Assembly (NCBI GenBank): GCA_020634975.1 | Contig: JACKAQ010000003.1 | Span: 124,001 to 188,000, forward strand | Length of the DNA stretch: 64,000 bases | Reading direction: 5' to 3' | DNA from: JACKAQ01 sp020634975 [NCBI: Calditrichia bacterium] | Lineage (GTDB): Bacteria > Calditrichota > Calditrichia > RBG-13-44-9 | In this document: positions 43,528 through 51,782 of the stretch, in pieces | How positions within the stretch are numbered: the first letter of the stretch is position 1 | Layout of the letters: every line of letters starts with the position of its first letter | Translations under genes and position numbers: made by a program | Notes under the pieces: model-generated | The model's database searches: none | Seen by the model: the letters and a program-made list of their open reading frames with translations, nothing else | What the model was told of the DNA's origin: nothing

Positions 43528-46152
43528 GTGTATCCATCGCATAAATCAATATTGCGTTACATAACACTGTTTGTTGTATTGGCGGCAGTCGGCATCTGGT
43601 TGTTCAAAGAATCAGAACAAGCTGCGGCGCCGGTCGCTTTTTCCGAGAAAGGCGAGCCGGGACCGGACATGCGCCCGTCGGAATGGGAATGGCTGCGACG
43701 GACATCGCCATACGGCAATGCGGATGCTGAAGCATTTCAGAAAGAATTCCAACGTGCACGGCAAATGCGCGCCACTGCCAAACCGATGGCTGTTCAGGCG
43801 GTGGAATTTGCCGGACCGTCCAATATTGGCGGGCGGATAGTGGATATCGAATTTAATCCGCAGGATCCGACGATCGTTTACGCAGCGGCAGCTACCGGTG
43901 GTGTTTTCAAATCTACCGATACGGGCAACACCTGGTTTCCGATATTCGACGATGTGGCTATCTTGACCATTGGTGATATTTGCGTTGATCCTGCAAACCC
44001 GGATATCATTTACGTCGGCACCGGCGAAGCCAACGGCGGACACAACAATATGCCCGGCGGCGGACTTTATAAATCGACAGATGCTGGCGCAACCTGGCAA
44101 TTGATGGGATTGGAAAATACCGTTTCCATCGGGCGGGTTCGGGTGAATCCGCTTAACACGCAGGAAGTGTTTGTCGCGGCGCAAGGCTCATATTTTGCCC
44201 CGAATCCGGATCGCGGATTGTATCACAGCACAGACGGCGGCGCAACCTGGGATAATATTTTCTTTATCAGCGATTCCACCGGCGCAACAGACCTGATCAT
44301 CGATCCCGCAAATCCCCAACGGATGATTGTGGCAATGTGGGAACGCGTTCGTTACCCGGAATTTGGCACACATCTCTACGGCGAAACCAGCGGTCTGTAT
44401 CGCACCACCGATGGCGGCGCCAATTGGACGGAATTATCCGGCGGCTTGCCAAACCCGGACGCAACCAATGTGGGGCGGATCGGTTTGGATATTTACGCTG
44501 CCAATCCTGATATCGCTTACGCCATTTACACCAACGGCAGTAATATTTCCGGTTTGTTCAAAACCACAAATTTTGGTGACAGTTGGACAAATGTGGACCC
44601 GGATGACGAGCTTTCGAACGGAACGGGCGGATTCAGTTGGTATTTCGGACAGGTCCGGGTGCATCCGACCAACCCGGATATCGTGTACGTGCTGGACGTC
44701 GCGTTTATGCGCTCCGTCAATGGCGGAGCAAATTGGCCGATCATTTACGGTTACGGCGGACCGAATATTTTGCATGTCGATCATCATGCGTTGGCGTTTC
44801 ATCCCACCAATCCGGATTATATTTTGAATGGCAACGATGGCGGCATCAATATTTCCACCGATGGCGGCGTCAATTTCACCAAAGTGGCGGATCTTCCCGT
44901 CAACCAATTTTACGAAATCGGGCTGGATCGCAACAATCCCGAACGCCTTTACGGCGGCACGCAGGATAACGGCACGCTGCGTACTCTCACCGGTGCCACA
45001 GATGACTGGACGCGCATTTTTGGTGGCGACGGATTTTATGTGATCGTCGATCATTCCAACCCGAACATCATTTATGCGGAATCGCAAAATGGGAATCTCG
45101 GGAAATCCACCAATGGCGGCGCATCGTTTTTTGGTGCGACTTCCGGCATTTCCGGCAGAACCAACTGGTCAACACCAGTGGTGATGGATCCCGTAAACAG
45201 CAGTATTTTGTATTATGGATCAGATCGCGTGTGGAAAACTACCAACGGCGCATCGAGCTGGACAGCCGTCAGTCCAGTGCTGCACAACGCCACTCCCGGT
45301 TCGCGACTCGGCACGGTAACGACCATCGGCGTATCGCCGGCACTCACGAGCGTTGTTTGGGCCGGAACGGATGACGGAAAAGTGTGGGTTACTGCCGATG
45401 GCGGTAGCAACTGGACGAACACTTCCACCGGATTGCCCAATCGCTGGGTAACCCGGGTAATCGCGCATCCGGTGGACGAAGCAACCGCTTACGCCACATT
45501 CAACGGGCTGCGCTGGAAGGAAGCGGAAGCCAAAGTAATGCGAACAACCAATCTTGGCGCCAGTTGGGAAGATATTACCGCAAACCTGCCGGAGGCGCCG
45601 GTAAATGCATTTGCAGTGTTCACCGATGACAATTTCCGCACTTATCTGTTTGCCGGTTCGGATTTGGGCGCTTATTACAGCGTGGACGACGGGTTGAGTT
45701 GGGAATACATCAGCAGCGATTTCCCGATGGTTACGGTGTACGATATGAAAGTACATGAAACCGCGGATTATCTGGCGATCGGCACGCACGCACGTTCGAT
45801 GTATAAAATGGATCTCGCCCAAATACTCGTCGGCATCGACGATCCGGCGACAGACACCGCACCACAGGATTTCGCGCTGTTGCAAAATTACCCGAATCCC
45901 TTTAACCCGACCACAACAATTCCGGTAAAACTGGCGACATCTGCGGATATCCGGTTGACTATTTTTGACAATCTCGGTCGAACCGTGCGCAATCTGGTTG
46001 ACGGTAATGTGTCTGCCGGATCGCATGATTTTGAGTGGAACGGACGCAACAATCGCGGTGAAGCGGTTGCCAGTGGTACCTATTTTTACCGGCTGGATAT
46101 CAACGGTCAGCAATCGCGGTCGCAAATGAATAAAATGATGCTATCCCGTTAA
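43528..46152 (+). CDS. Secreted BNR/sialidase-like beta-propeller protein with sorting domain
   Basis: An 874-residue exported protein starting at GTG 43528, supported by GGAGG five bases upstream. After a signal anchor (YITLFVVLAAVGIWLF) there are at least eight BNR/VPS10-type blades with the 'STDGGATW' Asp-box (STDTGNTW, STDAGATW, STDGGATW, TTDGGANW, TADGGSNW). It ends in the FlgD-like sorting domain: LLQNYPNPFNPTTTIPV...SGTYFYRLDI...KMMLSR. This is the Xcc-like 'glycosyl hydrolase, VPS10 repeat' family of FCB surface proteins; catalytic activity is not shown by motif. It is likely secreted by a type IX-like route. A strong terminator follows. Confidence 0.88.
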   Translation: MYPSHKSILRYITLFVVLAAVGIWLFKESEQAAAPVAFSEKGEPGPDMRPSEWEWLRRTSPYGNADAEAFQKEFQRARQMRATAKPMAVQAVEFAGPSNIGGRIVDIEFNPQDPTIVYAAAATGGVFKSTDTGNTWFPIFDDVAILTIGDICVDPANPDIIYVGTGEANGGHNNMPGGGLYKSTDAGATWQLMGLENTVSIGRVRVNPLNTQEVFVAAQGSYFAPNPDRGLYHSTDGGATWDNIFFISDSTGATDLIIDPANPQRMIVAMWERVRYPEFGTHLYGETSGLYRTTDGGANWTELSGGLPNPDATNVGRIGLDIYAANPDIAYAIYTNGSNISGLFKTTNFGDSWTNVDPDDELSNGTGGFSWYFGQVRVHPTNPDIVYVLDVAFMRSVNGGANWPIIYGYGGPNILHVDHHALAFHPTNPDYILNGNDGGINISTDGGVNFTKVADLPVNQFYEIGLDRNNPERLYGGTQDNGTLRTLTGATDDWTRIFGGDGFYVIVDHSNPNIIYAESQNGNLGKSTNGGASFFGATSGISGRTNWSTPVVMDPVNSSILYYGSDRVWKTTNGASSWTAVSPVLHNATPGSRLGTVTTIGVSPALTSVVWAGTDDGKVWVTADGGSNWTNTSTGLPNRWVTRVIAHPVDEATAYATFNGLRWKEAEAKVMRTTNLGASWEDITANLPEAPVNAFAVFTDDNFRTYLFAGSDLGAYYSVDDGLSWEYISSDFPMVTVYDMKVHETADYLAIGTHARSMYKMDLAQILVGIDDPATDTAPQDFALLQNYPNPFNPTTTIPVKLATSADIRLTIFDNLGRTVRNLVDGNVSAGSHDFEWNGRNNRGEAVASGTYFYRLDINGQQSRSQMNKMMLSR

Positions 46153-46167
46153 ATTTTGGCAACTTAC

Positions 46168-46204
46168 AATCGCGGCAAAATTCCAGTTTGCCGCGATTTT
46201 TTTA
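46168..46204 (+). terminator. Rho-independent terminator
   Basis: Stem AATCGCGGCAAA / TTTGCCGCGATT (12 bp, seven-base loop) followed by TTTTT; ends the BNR-protein gene. Confidence 0.92.
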
Positions 46205-46306
46205 TGAATCATTAAAACCGCTTGACATTTTTGTGAATCCGAATTAAATATGTAAATACGAAACTGGACGATTTTGCCAATCAACTCAAACAGAGGAGAT
46301 TGCCCC

Positions 46307-46834
46307 TTGGCTAACTTTCAGGCATTCAATTTTCGGAAATGGATAGACGAACACCGCCACCTGCTCAAACCGCCGGTCGGCAACAAACTGGTGTTCGAGG
46401 AAACAGACGATTTTATCGTGATGGTCGTTGGCGGACCCAACGCCCGGAAAGATTTTCACTATAACGAAGGCGAAGAATTTTTTTATCAGGTTGAAGGCGA
46501 CATCACTTTAAAAGTGATGGACGGGGATAAGCCGGTGGATATTCCCATCCGCGAAGGTGATATTTATCTGCTGCCGCCAAAAGTGCCGCATTCGCCGCAA
46601 CGCCCGGCAAATACCGTCGGATTGGTCATCGAGCGAAAACGTTACAGCGGCGAAAAAGACGGTTTCATGTGGTTCTGTGAAAGCTGTGGCAACAAACTTT
46701 ACGATGAATATTTCAAGCTGGAAAACATCGTTACCCAACTCCCGCCGATTATGGAGCGATTTTACAAAAATGACCAGCACCGCACCTGCGATAAATGCGG
46801 CGCCGTCATGCAACCGCCCCAAAAGAAATCATAA
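46307..46834 (+). CDS. nbaC: 3-Hydroxyanthranilate 3,4-dioxygenase
   Basis: Opens the ring of 3-hydroxyanthranilate with O2 to give 2-amino-3-carboxymuconate semialdehyde. TTG at 46307 is the likely start (GAGGAG upstream) and gives 175 residues. With it the iron ligands fall at His51, Glu57 and His95 and the substrate arginines at Arg47 and Arg99, the numbering known for the Cupriavidus enzyme. The C-terminal CESCG and CDKCG pairs form the rubredoxin-like metal site of bacterial members. The longer frame from 46274 has no such support. The ACMS decarboxylase gene follows 229 bases later. The symbol (also haaO) is by function. Confidence 0.94.
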   Translation: MANFQAFNFRKWIDEHRHLLKPPVGNKLVFEETDDFIVMVVGGPNARKDFHYNEGEEFFYQVEGDITLKVMDGDKPVDIPIREGDIYLLPPKVPHSPQRPANTVGLVIERKRYSGEKDGFMWFCESCGNKLYDEYFKLENIVTQLPPIMERFYKNDQHRTCDKCGAVMQPPQKKS

Positions 46835-46853
46835 ATGTTGTTATAAGGTCCGG

Positions 46854-46890
46854 AATGAACCGTTGCAAACGCAGCGGTTCGTTCTATTTT
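46854..46890 (+). terminator. Rho-independent terminator
   Basis: AATGAACCGTTGC pairs with GCAGCGGTTCGTT (two G-T pairs) around an AAAC loop, followed by CTATTTT. It lies between the dioxygenase and decarboxylase genes, so they may be separate transcripts. Confidence 0.7.
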
Positions 46891-47063
46891 GGCTTAAGCT
46901 GCGTTTTTTGAGGTTTCCCTTTTTTTAATCACTATCCAAATATCAAAAAATTGTATTCGTTAATGGTGCTAAAATCATCACCGTTTACCGATACTTTGAT
47001 ATATTTGCGTTAGTGACGCATATTTTTCACAACAGTTGCAACTGACTTCGGGGAAACAGATGT

Positions 47064-48077
47064 ATGTTAAAAATTGATATTCACACCCATTTCATCCCTA
47101 AAAATTTACCCGATTTGGAGATGAAATATGGCTATGGCGGATTTGTTCGGCTGGAACATCACCGCCCGTGTTGCGCAAAAATGATTGTCAACGGCGACAG
47201 TTTCCGCGAAATAAAACACAATTGTTGGGACCCGGTCGTTCGTATTCAAGAGTGCGATGCCAGCGGCGTTAACGTGCAGGTGCTCTCCCCTATCCCGATT
47301 CTATTTAGTTATTGGGCACGTCCACATGATGCGTTGGATCTATCGAGAATTGTAAACGATGAAATAGCACAAGTTTGTAGCAATCACCCCAAACGGTTTG
47401 TCGGATTGGGCACTGTGCCATTGCAAGCACCGGAGCTGGCAATTCGCGAACTGGAGCGCTGCGTTACCGAATTGGGACTGGTCGGTGTCGAAATTGGCAC
47501 ACATGTGAACAACTGGAATTTTTACGATGAACACCTGTTTCCGTTTTTCGAAGCCGCGGAAAAACTTGGTGCGGCAATTTTTGTGCACCCGTGGGATATG
47601 ATGGCTAAAGAACGCATGCCCAAATACTGGCTACCTTGGTTGGTGGGTATGCCTGCGGAATCTTCGCTGGCGATTTGTTCGATGATTTTTGGCGGCATTT
47701 TTGAGCGACTGCCAAAATTGCGGGTTGCATTTGCCCATGGCGGCGGTGCGTTTCCCGCCACTATCGGGCGGATCGAACATGCCCACACCATGCGCCCGGA
47801 TTTGTGCGCGGTGGATAATCCGGTTAATCCCCGGGATTACATCGGGCGGTTTTACGTCGATTCGATTGTTCACGATCGGCGCTATTTTCAATATTTGCTG
47901 GATTTATTTACGCCAAGCTGCATCGCGATGGGCAGCGATTACCCCTTTCCGTTGGGCGAATTGCAACCCGGAAAAATGATCGAAACCCACAACAATTTGA
48001 GCGAAGCAGATCGCCAACGCCTTCTCAGCGGAACGGCATTGGAATGGCTGAATTTAAAAGCAACATGTTTTCAGTGA
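47064..48077 (+). CDS. nbaD: 2-Amino-3-carboxymuconate-6-semialdehyde decarboxylase (ACMSD)
   Basis: A 337-residue amidohydrolase-superfamily enzyme that decarboxylates the product of the preceding dioxygenase, sending tryptophan or nitrobenzoate carbon toward 2-aminomuconate and away from quinolinate/NAD. Zinc ligands are His7 and His9 in DIHTHF, His in IFVHPWDMM, His in AFAHGGGAFP and Asp in GSDYPFPLG. VLSPIPILFSYWA and WLVGMPAESSLAICSMIFGGIFERLP are ACMSD-specific in wording. Length matches. The ATG at 47064 follows GGGGAAA. Confidence 0.92.
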   Translation: MLKIDIHTHFIPKNLPDLEMKYGYGGFVRLEHHRPCCAKMIVNGDSFREIKHNCWDPVVRIQECDASGVNVQVLSPIPILFSYWARPHDALDLSRIVNDEIAQVCSNHPKRFVGLGTVPLQAPELAIRELERCVTELGLVGVEIGTHVNNWNFYDEHLFPFFEAAEKLGAAIFVHPWDMMAKERMPKYWLPWLVGMPAESSLAICSMIFGGIFERLPKLRVAFAHGGGAFPATIGRIEHAHTMRPDLCAVDNPVNPRDYIGRFYVDSIVHDRRYFQYLLDLFTPSCIAMGSDYPFPLGELQPGKMIETHNNLSEADRQRLLSGTALEWLNLKATCFQ

Positions 48078-48172
48078 TTTTTCGAATTTCAAAAATAACA
48101 AAACCATTAACCCATCGATCCGTTGCTTTTTTGAATCGAAATAGATGAGGCATCGCCCTCACCCACTTTTAT

Positions 48173-48949
48173 ATGATGAACAAACAATTCCCTATCGATA
48201 TATCGATCCCGTTGGATTTTAACAATGAACAACCCAATCATTTCAATGTGGCAAAAGCGAAAGCTTCGCCCATTGCTGCGGTAAATTTTATCGGCGATAC
48301 GCGGAGAGGCGGCAGTTGCAACGTTCAGCAAATCTCGCTGATTCCGCATTGCAACGGAACGCACACAGAGTGCATCGGGCATATTACAGATGAACGGGTG
48401 TTCATCAACGAGGTGCTCCGCGATGTTGTTTTTCCGGCTACACTGGTTACAATTCCACCGGTTTTGGCTGCGGAATCGGGCGACAACTATCTGCCCCAAT
48501 TATCAGCAGACGATCGGATTATTCAAAAATCCCAACTGGAAAAAGCCCTGTGGAATGTAAAAGCAGATAACCTCACCGGGTTGATCATTCGAACGCAACC
48601 GAATGAATCTTCAAAAAAAACAATGGATTACGTTGAGCAACCGGCACCGTTTTTCTCGATGGAAGCGATGCAATTCATCACGAATTTGCCAATCAAACAT
48701 TTGCTGGTAGATATGCCATCGCTGGATAAATTGTATGACGAAGGGTTGCTGAGCACCCACCACATTTGGTGGAATGTGCCGTTGGGAACGCATAAATTGA
48801 CGGAAAAATCACGGCGGGAACGCACAGTTACAGAGATGATTTTTGTGCCGGATGAAATACCGGACGGCAGCTATTCTGTTGCCATCCAGATCCCTAACTG
48901 GTGCAGCGACGCAGCACCGAGCCGTGTTTTTTTACTACCGGCAACATAA
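48173..48949 (+). CDS. Cyclase-family metal hydrolase, kynurenine-formamidase-like
   Basis: A 258-residue protein of the cyclase/KynB family. The zinc motif reads HCNGTHTECIGHI, a variant of the usual HxGTHxDxPxH in which Asp is Glu and Pro is Ile. KynB hydrolyses N-formylkynurenine, an upstream step of the pathway whose lower steps are encoded just before. The unusual motif leaves room for another acyl-amide or lactone substrate. The start (48173 or the next ATG) has no clear ribosome site. It is convergent with the DUF5989 gene. Confidence 0.78.
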   Translation: MMNKQFPIDISIPLDFNNEQPNHFNVAKAKASPIAAVNFIGDTRRGGSCNVQQISLIPHCNGTHTECIGHITDERVFINEVLRDVVFPATLVTIPPVLAAESGDNYLPQLSADDRIIQKSQLEKALWNVKADNLTGLIIRTQPNESSKKTMDYVEQPAPFFSMEAMQFITNLPIKHLLVDMPSLDKLYDEGLLSTHHIWWNVPLGTHKLTEKSRRERTVTEMIFVPDEIPDGSYSVAIQIPNWCSDAAPSRVFLLPAT

Positions 48950-48975
48950 AAAAGAGGCGCTTTGCCAGCGCCTCA
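48948..48975 (-). terminator. Rho-independent terminator of the carbamoyltransferase module
   Basis: On the minus strand GAGGCGCT-GGCAA-AGCGCCTC is followed by TTTTTT, directly after the DUF5989 gene. Confidence 0.85.
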
Positions 48976-48983
48976 AATCGATT

Positions 48984-49142
48984 TTAAAACAATGTGTAAA
49001 TAAATGGCGCGATTGCGGAACCTTGTGTCAACACAATCAACGTGCCGAGCAGCACCAAAAATGCCACAATCGGCAGCAGCCACCACTTTTTGCGCACTTT
49101 TAAAAATTCCCAAAACTCTGCGATAATTGACAATTTGCTCAT
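48984..49142 (-). CDS. DUF5989 family single-span protein (52 aa)
   Basis: A gene below the usual length cutoff. The product MSKLSIIAEFWEFLKVRKKW continues with one membrane helix (WLLPIVAFLVLLGTLIVLTQ) and ends GSAIAPFIYTLF. That end and the WEFLxxRKKWWLLP start are the marks of the DUF5989 family, which accompanies SxtJ and NodU-type carbamoyltransferases. Its role is unknown. A terminator follows immediately. It is the last gene of the module, 157 bases after sxtJ. Confidence 0.85.
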   Translation of the reverse strand: MSKLSIIAEFWEFLKVRKKWWLLPIVAFLVLLGTLIVLTQGSAIAPFIYTLF

Positions 49143-49205
49143 TTTAATTCCTTAACGTTGGTGCATTTAAAATCATTTTCTCTTCATTCTTTTTCGCTGA
49201 AAATT

Positions 49206-49272
49206 ATTAATGCTGATAGCTTGGTCATTCCTGCGAAGTCAGGGATCTCCGGTTGGTTATCAGACCGCTACT
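49206..49272. repeat. Degenerate MITE-like/palindromic repeat
   Basis: ATTAATGCTGATAG... GTCATTCCTGCGAAGTCAGGGATCTCCGG ...TCAGACCGCTAC: the same order of words as the elements at 12068 and 20068, with a decayed stem. It lies between sxtJ and the DUF5989 gene. Confidence 0.5.
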
Positions 49273-49298
49273 TAAATTCGATTCACGCGTTATCCTTA

Positions 49299-49718
49299 TT
49301 AAAACTGTTGCTCAAAAGATTTCGAGTCAATCGATTGTTTGTCGCGATATTTCCAATAGCTTTGCGATTTTCCCGGCTGCCATTGCACATCCAGAAATTG
49401 TTTTCCGGTCAACTTTGCGATCCAGCCGATCGGCGTCATCACCAGAAAAAACAGCAGCGAGAGCAGCACCCGCGTCATCACAAATCCCATAATTACGGCG
49501 AGCGTCATCCATGCGCGTTGCAACGGTTTCAACGCGGTTGGGAAAATCAGACCGAATACAATCAAAAAACCGCCGAAACCCAATAAAATCGGTGCAAACT
49601 CGCTGTTTTTCCAAAGCAAATAACCACCGATAGCGGCGGCAACAACACCCACAACCAGCCCGAACTTGCGCAAATCTTTGCGGGTACCGGGAATATTTTT
49701 TAGTTCATCTTTTAACAT
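49299..49718 (-). CDS. SxtJ-family membrane protein
   Basis: A 139-residue membrane protein with three or four helices (GLVVGVVAAAIGGYLLW, APILLGFGGFLIVFGLIF, LAVIMGFVMTRVLLSLLFFLVM). The LKPLQRAWMTLAVIMG...TPIGWIAKLTGKQFLD block is the SxtJ family signature. SxtJ was named in saxitoxin clusters, but most members, as here, simply accompany a carbamoyltransferase and DUF5989. The function is unknown. It lies 37 bases after the carbamoyltransferase gene. Confidence 0.88.
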   Translation of the reverse strand: MLKDELKNIPGTRKDLRKFGLVVGVVAAAIGGYLLWKNSEFAPILLGFGGFLIVFGLIFPTALKPLQRAWMTLAVIMGFVMTRVLLSLLFFLVMTPIGWIAKLTGKQFLDVQWQPGKSQSYWKYRDKQSIDSKSFEQQF

Positions 49719-49755
49719 AATTTCAAAAATAAAGGGTTAAGGATTTTGGAAAAAA

Positions 49756-51570
49756 TTAATCCAGTTCAAATTCTTTTTGCCAGTCGGAATCGTTTTCGAG
49801 CGGTTGTTGACCGGATTTGTCGATCAGGTAATTGCCCAGCATCAGGTAATCCATATTAGTTCGCATAAAACAGCGATACGCATCTTCCGGTGTGCAAACA
49901 ATCGGCTCGCCGCGCACGTTGAACGACGTGTTAATGATCACCGGACAGCCGTATTTTTCCTCAAATTTTTTGATGGTGCGATAATACAACGCATTGGTTT
50001 CCGGGTGAACGGTCTGGATGCGCGCGGAATAATCCACATGAGTAATCGCCGGAATTTCCGACCGGACGATATTGAGTTTACTGATCCCGAACAGCTCCGA
50101 TTCATCAGTGGACATCGGTTTCTGGCGCGACTTTTTGACATCCGCAACCAACAGCATGTACGGGCTGGAACGGTCAATTTCGAAATATTCACTGACGCGA
50201 TCCGCCGCAACCGACGGCGCAAACGGGCGGAAACTTTCCCGGAATTTGATCTTCAAATTCATGGTTTCCTGCATTTTCGGGGAGCGCGCATCGCCGATAA
50301 TGGAGCGTCCGCCGAGCGCGCGGGGACCAAATTCCATCCGCCCCTGAAACCAGCCGATCACCTTTTCCTGCCCGATCAAGTCGGCAATTTTTTCAGGAAT
50401 TTCATCATCCGTAAGCTCAGTATATTCAACATTTTGTGATTTCAGAAAGCCGCTGATGCTGCCGTTTTGGAACGAAGGACCGAGGTAGCTGCCGCGCATC
50501 GCATCGCCCGGTGTTGCAGTTCGCGGCTTGCCGGAATACTGATACCATGAAACCAACGCAGCGCCGAGCGCACCGCCGGCATCTCCGGCTGCGGGCTGAA
50601 TCCAGATGTCGTCAAAATAGCCAGCGCGGAGCAATTTGCCGTTGGCAACGCAGTTGAGCGCAACCCCGCCGGCCAGCACCAGTTTTTTCTGCCCGGTTTC
50701 CTGCCGGATGTGGTTGCCCATTTTTAGCACCACTTCTTCGACAACATCCTGCACGGAGCGCGCCAAATCCATTTCACGCTGGGTGAGTTTGCTTTCCGGT
50801 TTGCGCGGTTCGCCGCCAAATAACCGGTGAAATTTGTCGTTGGTCATCGTTAAACCGGCGCAGTAATTGAAATACGCCATGTTCATCTGAAATGAACCGT
50901 CAGGATGAATATCGATGAGTTCGCGTTTGATCAGATTGACATATTTCGGTTCGCCATACGGCGCGAGTCCCATCACTTTGTATTCGCCGGAGTTGACCCG
51001 AAATCCCGTATAATACGTAAATGCAGAATATAACAACCCGAGCGAATGCGGAAAATTGATATCCGCGATAATTTCCAACTGATTATTTTTGCCCACGCCG
51101 TAGCTGGTTGTCGCCCATTCGCCGACGCCGTCCATCGTTAAAAATGCGGCTTCCTGATACGGCGACGGATAAAATGCAGACGCCGCGTGGGAAATATGGT
51201 GCTCCGGAAACAGAATTTTCCCGTTAAAATCGAGCAATTCCTGAATTTGCACTTTCATCCACAATTTTTGTTTGATCCACAACGGCATCGCCATGATGAA
51301 CGATGTTAATCCGGCGGGCGCATATTGGAGATAGGTTTCGAGCAGCCGCTCGAATTTGAGGAAAGGCTTGTCGTAAAACGCAACGATATCCAGCGATTTG
51401 CCATCAATCCCCGCTTCTGAAAGGCAATAATTGATGGCGTTTTCCGGGAAATTGTGATCGTGCTTTTTGCGCGTAAAGCGTTCTTCCTGCGCCGCAGCGA
51501 TGATTTCGCCATCGCGAACCAGGCAGGCTGCGCTATCATGATAAAATGCGGAAATTCCCAGAATGTTCAT
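49756..51570 (-). CDS. NodU/CmcH-type carbamoyltransferase
   Basis: A 604-residue O-carbamoyltransferase that moves carbamoyl from carbamoyl phosphate to a hydroxyl via carbamoyl-adenylate. N-terminal ISAFYHDSAACLV and AAQEERFTRKKHD, the metal-binding HHISHAASAFY, MDGVGEWATTS, LAGGVALNCVANGKLL, and C-terminal GRMEFGPRALGGRSIIGDAR and NTSFNVRGEPIV are all present, so the enzyme looks active. The acceptor is unknown; linked SxtJ and DUF5989 suggest a membrane-associated glycan or lipid rather than a toxin, as no other biosynthetic genes are near. Confidence 0.93.
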   Translation of the reverse strand: MNILGISAFYHDSAACLVRDGEIIAAAQEERFTRKKHDHNFPENAINYCLSEAGIDGKSLDIVAFYDKPFLKFERLLETYLQYAPAGLTSFIMAMPLWIKQKLWMKVQIQELLDFNGKILFPEHHISHAASAFYPSPYQEAAFLTMDGVGEWATTSYGVGKNNQLEIIADINFPHSLGLLYSAFTYYTGFRVNSGEYKVMGLAPYGEPKYVNLIKRELIDIHPDGSFQMNMAYFNYCAGLTMTNDKFHRLFGGEPRKPESKLTQREMDLARSVQDVVEEVVLKMGNHIRQETGQKKLVLAGGVALNCVANGKLLRAGYFDDIWIQPAAGDAGGALGAALVSWYQYSGKPRTATPGDAMRGSYLGPSFQNGSISGFLKSQNVEYTELTDDEIPEKIADLIGQEKVIGWFQGRMEFGPRALGGRSIIGDARSPKMQETMNLKIKFRESFRPFAPSVAADRVSEYFEIDRSSPYMLLVADVKKSRQKPMSTDESELFGISKLNIVRSEIPAITHVDYSARIQTVHPETNALYYRTIKKFEEKYGCPVIINTSFNVRGEPIVCTPEDAYRCFMRTNMDYLMLGNYLIDKSGQQPLENDSDWQKEFELD

Positions 51571-51666
51571 AATTGTTTTTTAACGAGTTACATTCGATGT
51601 TATTTAACGTTGCCAGTTTTATTTATGGCAAATATAATCACATTTTCAAACCGTTCAAAAGCCATT

Positions 51667-51728
51667 GCAGTAATTAACGGTTCGAGTTCCTGCCTGCGCA
51701 GAAATGACCACTAATTGACAGTAGCCAT
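51667..51728. repeat. Degenerate palindromic repeat
   Basis: GAGTTCCTGCCTGCGCAGAAATGACCACTAATTGACAGTAG, split here as GAGTTCCTGCCTGCGCAG and AAATGACCACTAATTG, parallels the centre of the element at 20068 (GATTCCTGCCTTCGCAG, GAATGACC). Confidence 0.45.
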
Positions 51729-51782
51729 AACATTTCTATCGACTGAATGGGCGATGTGCATTAGCAAACTTCACTCGTCAGT

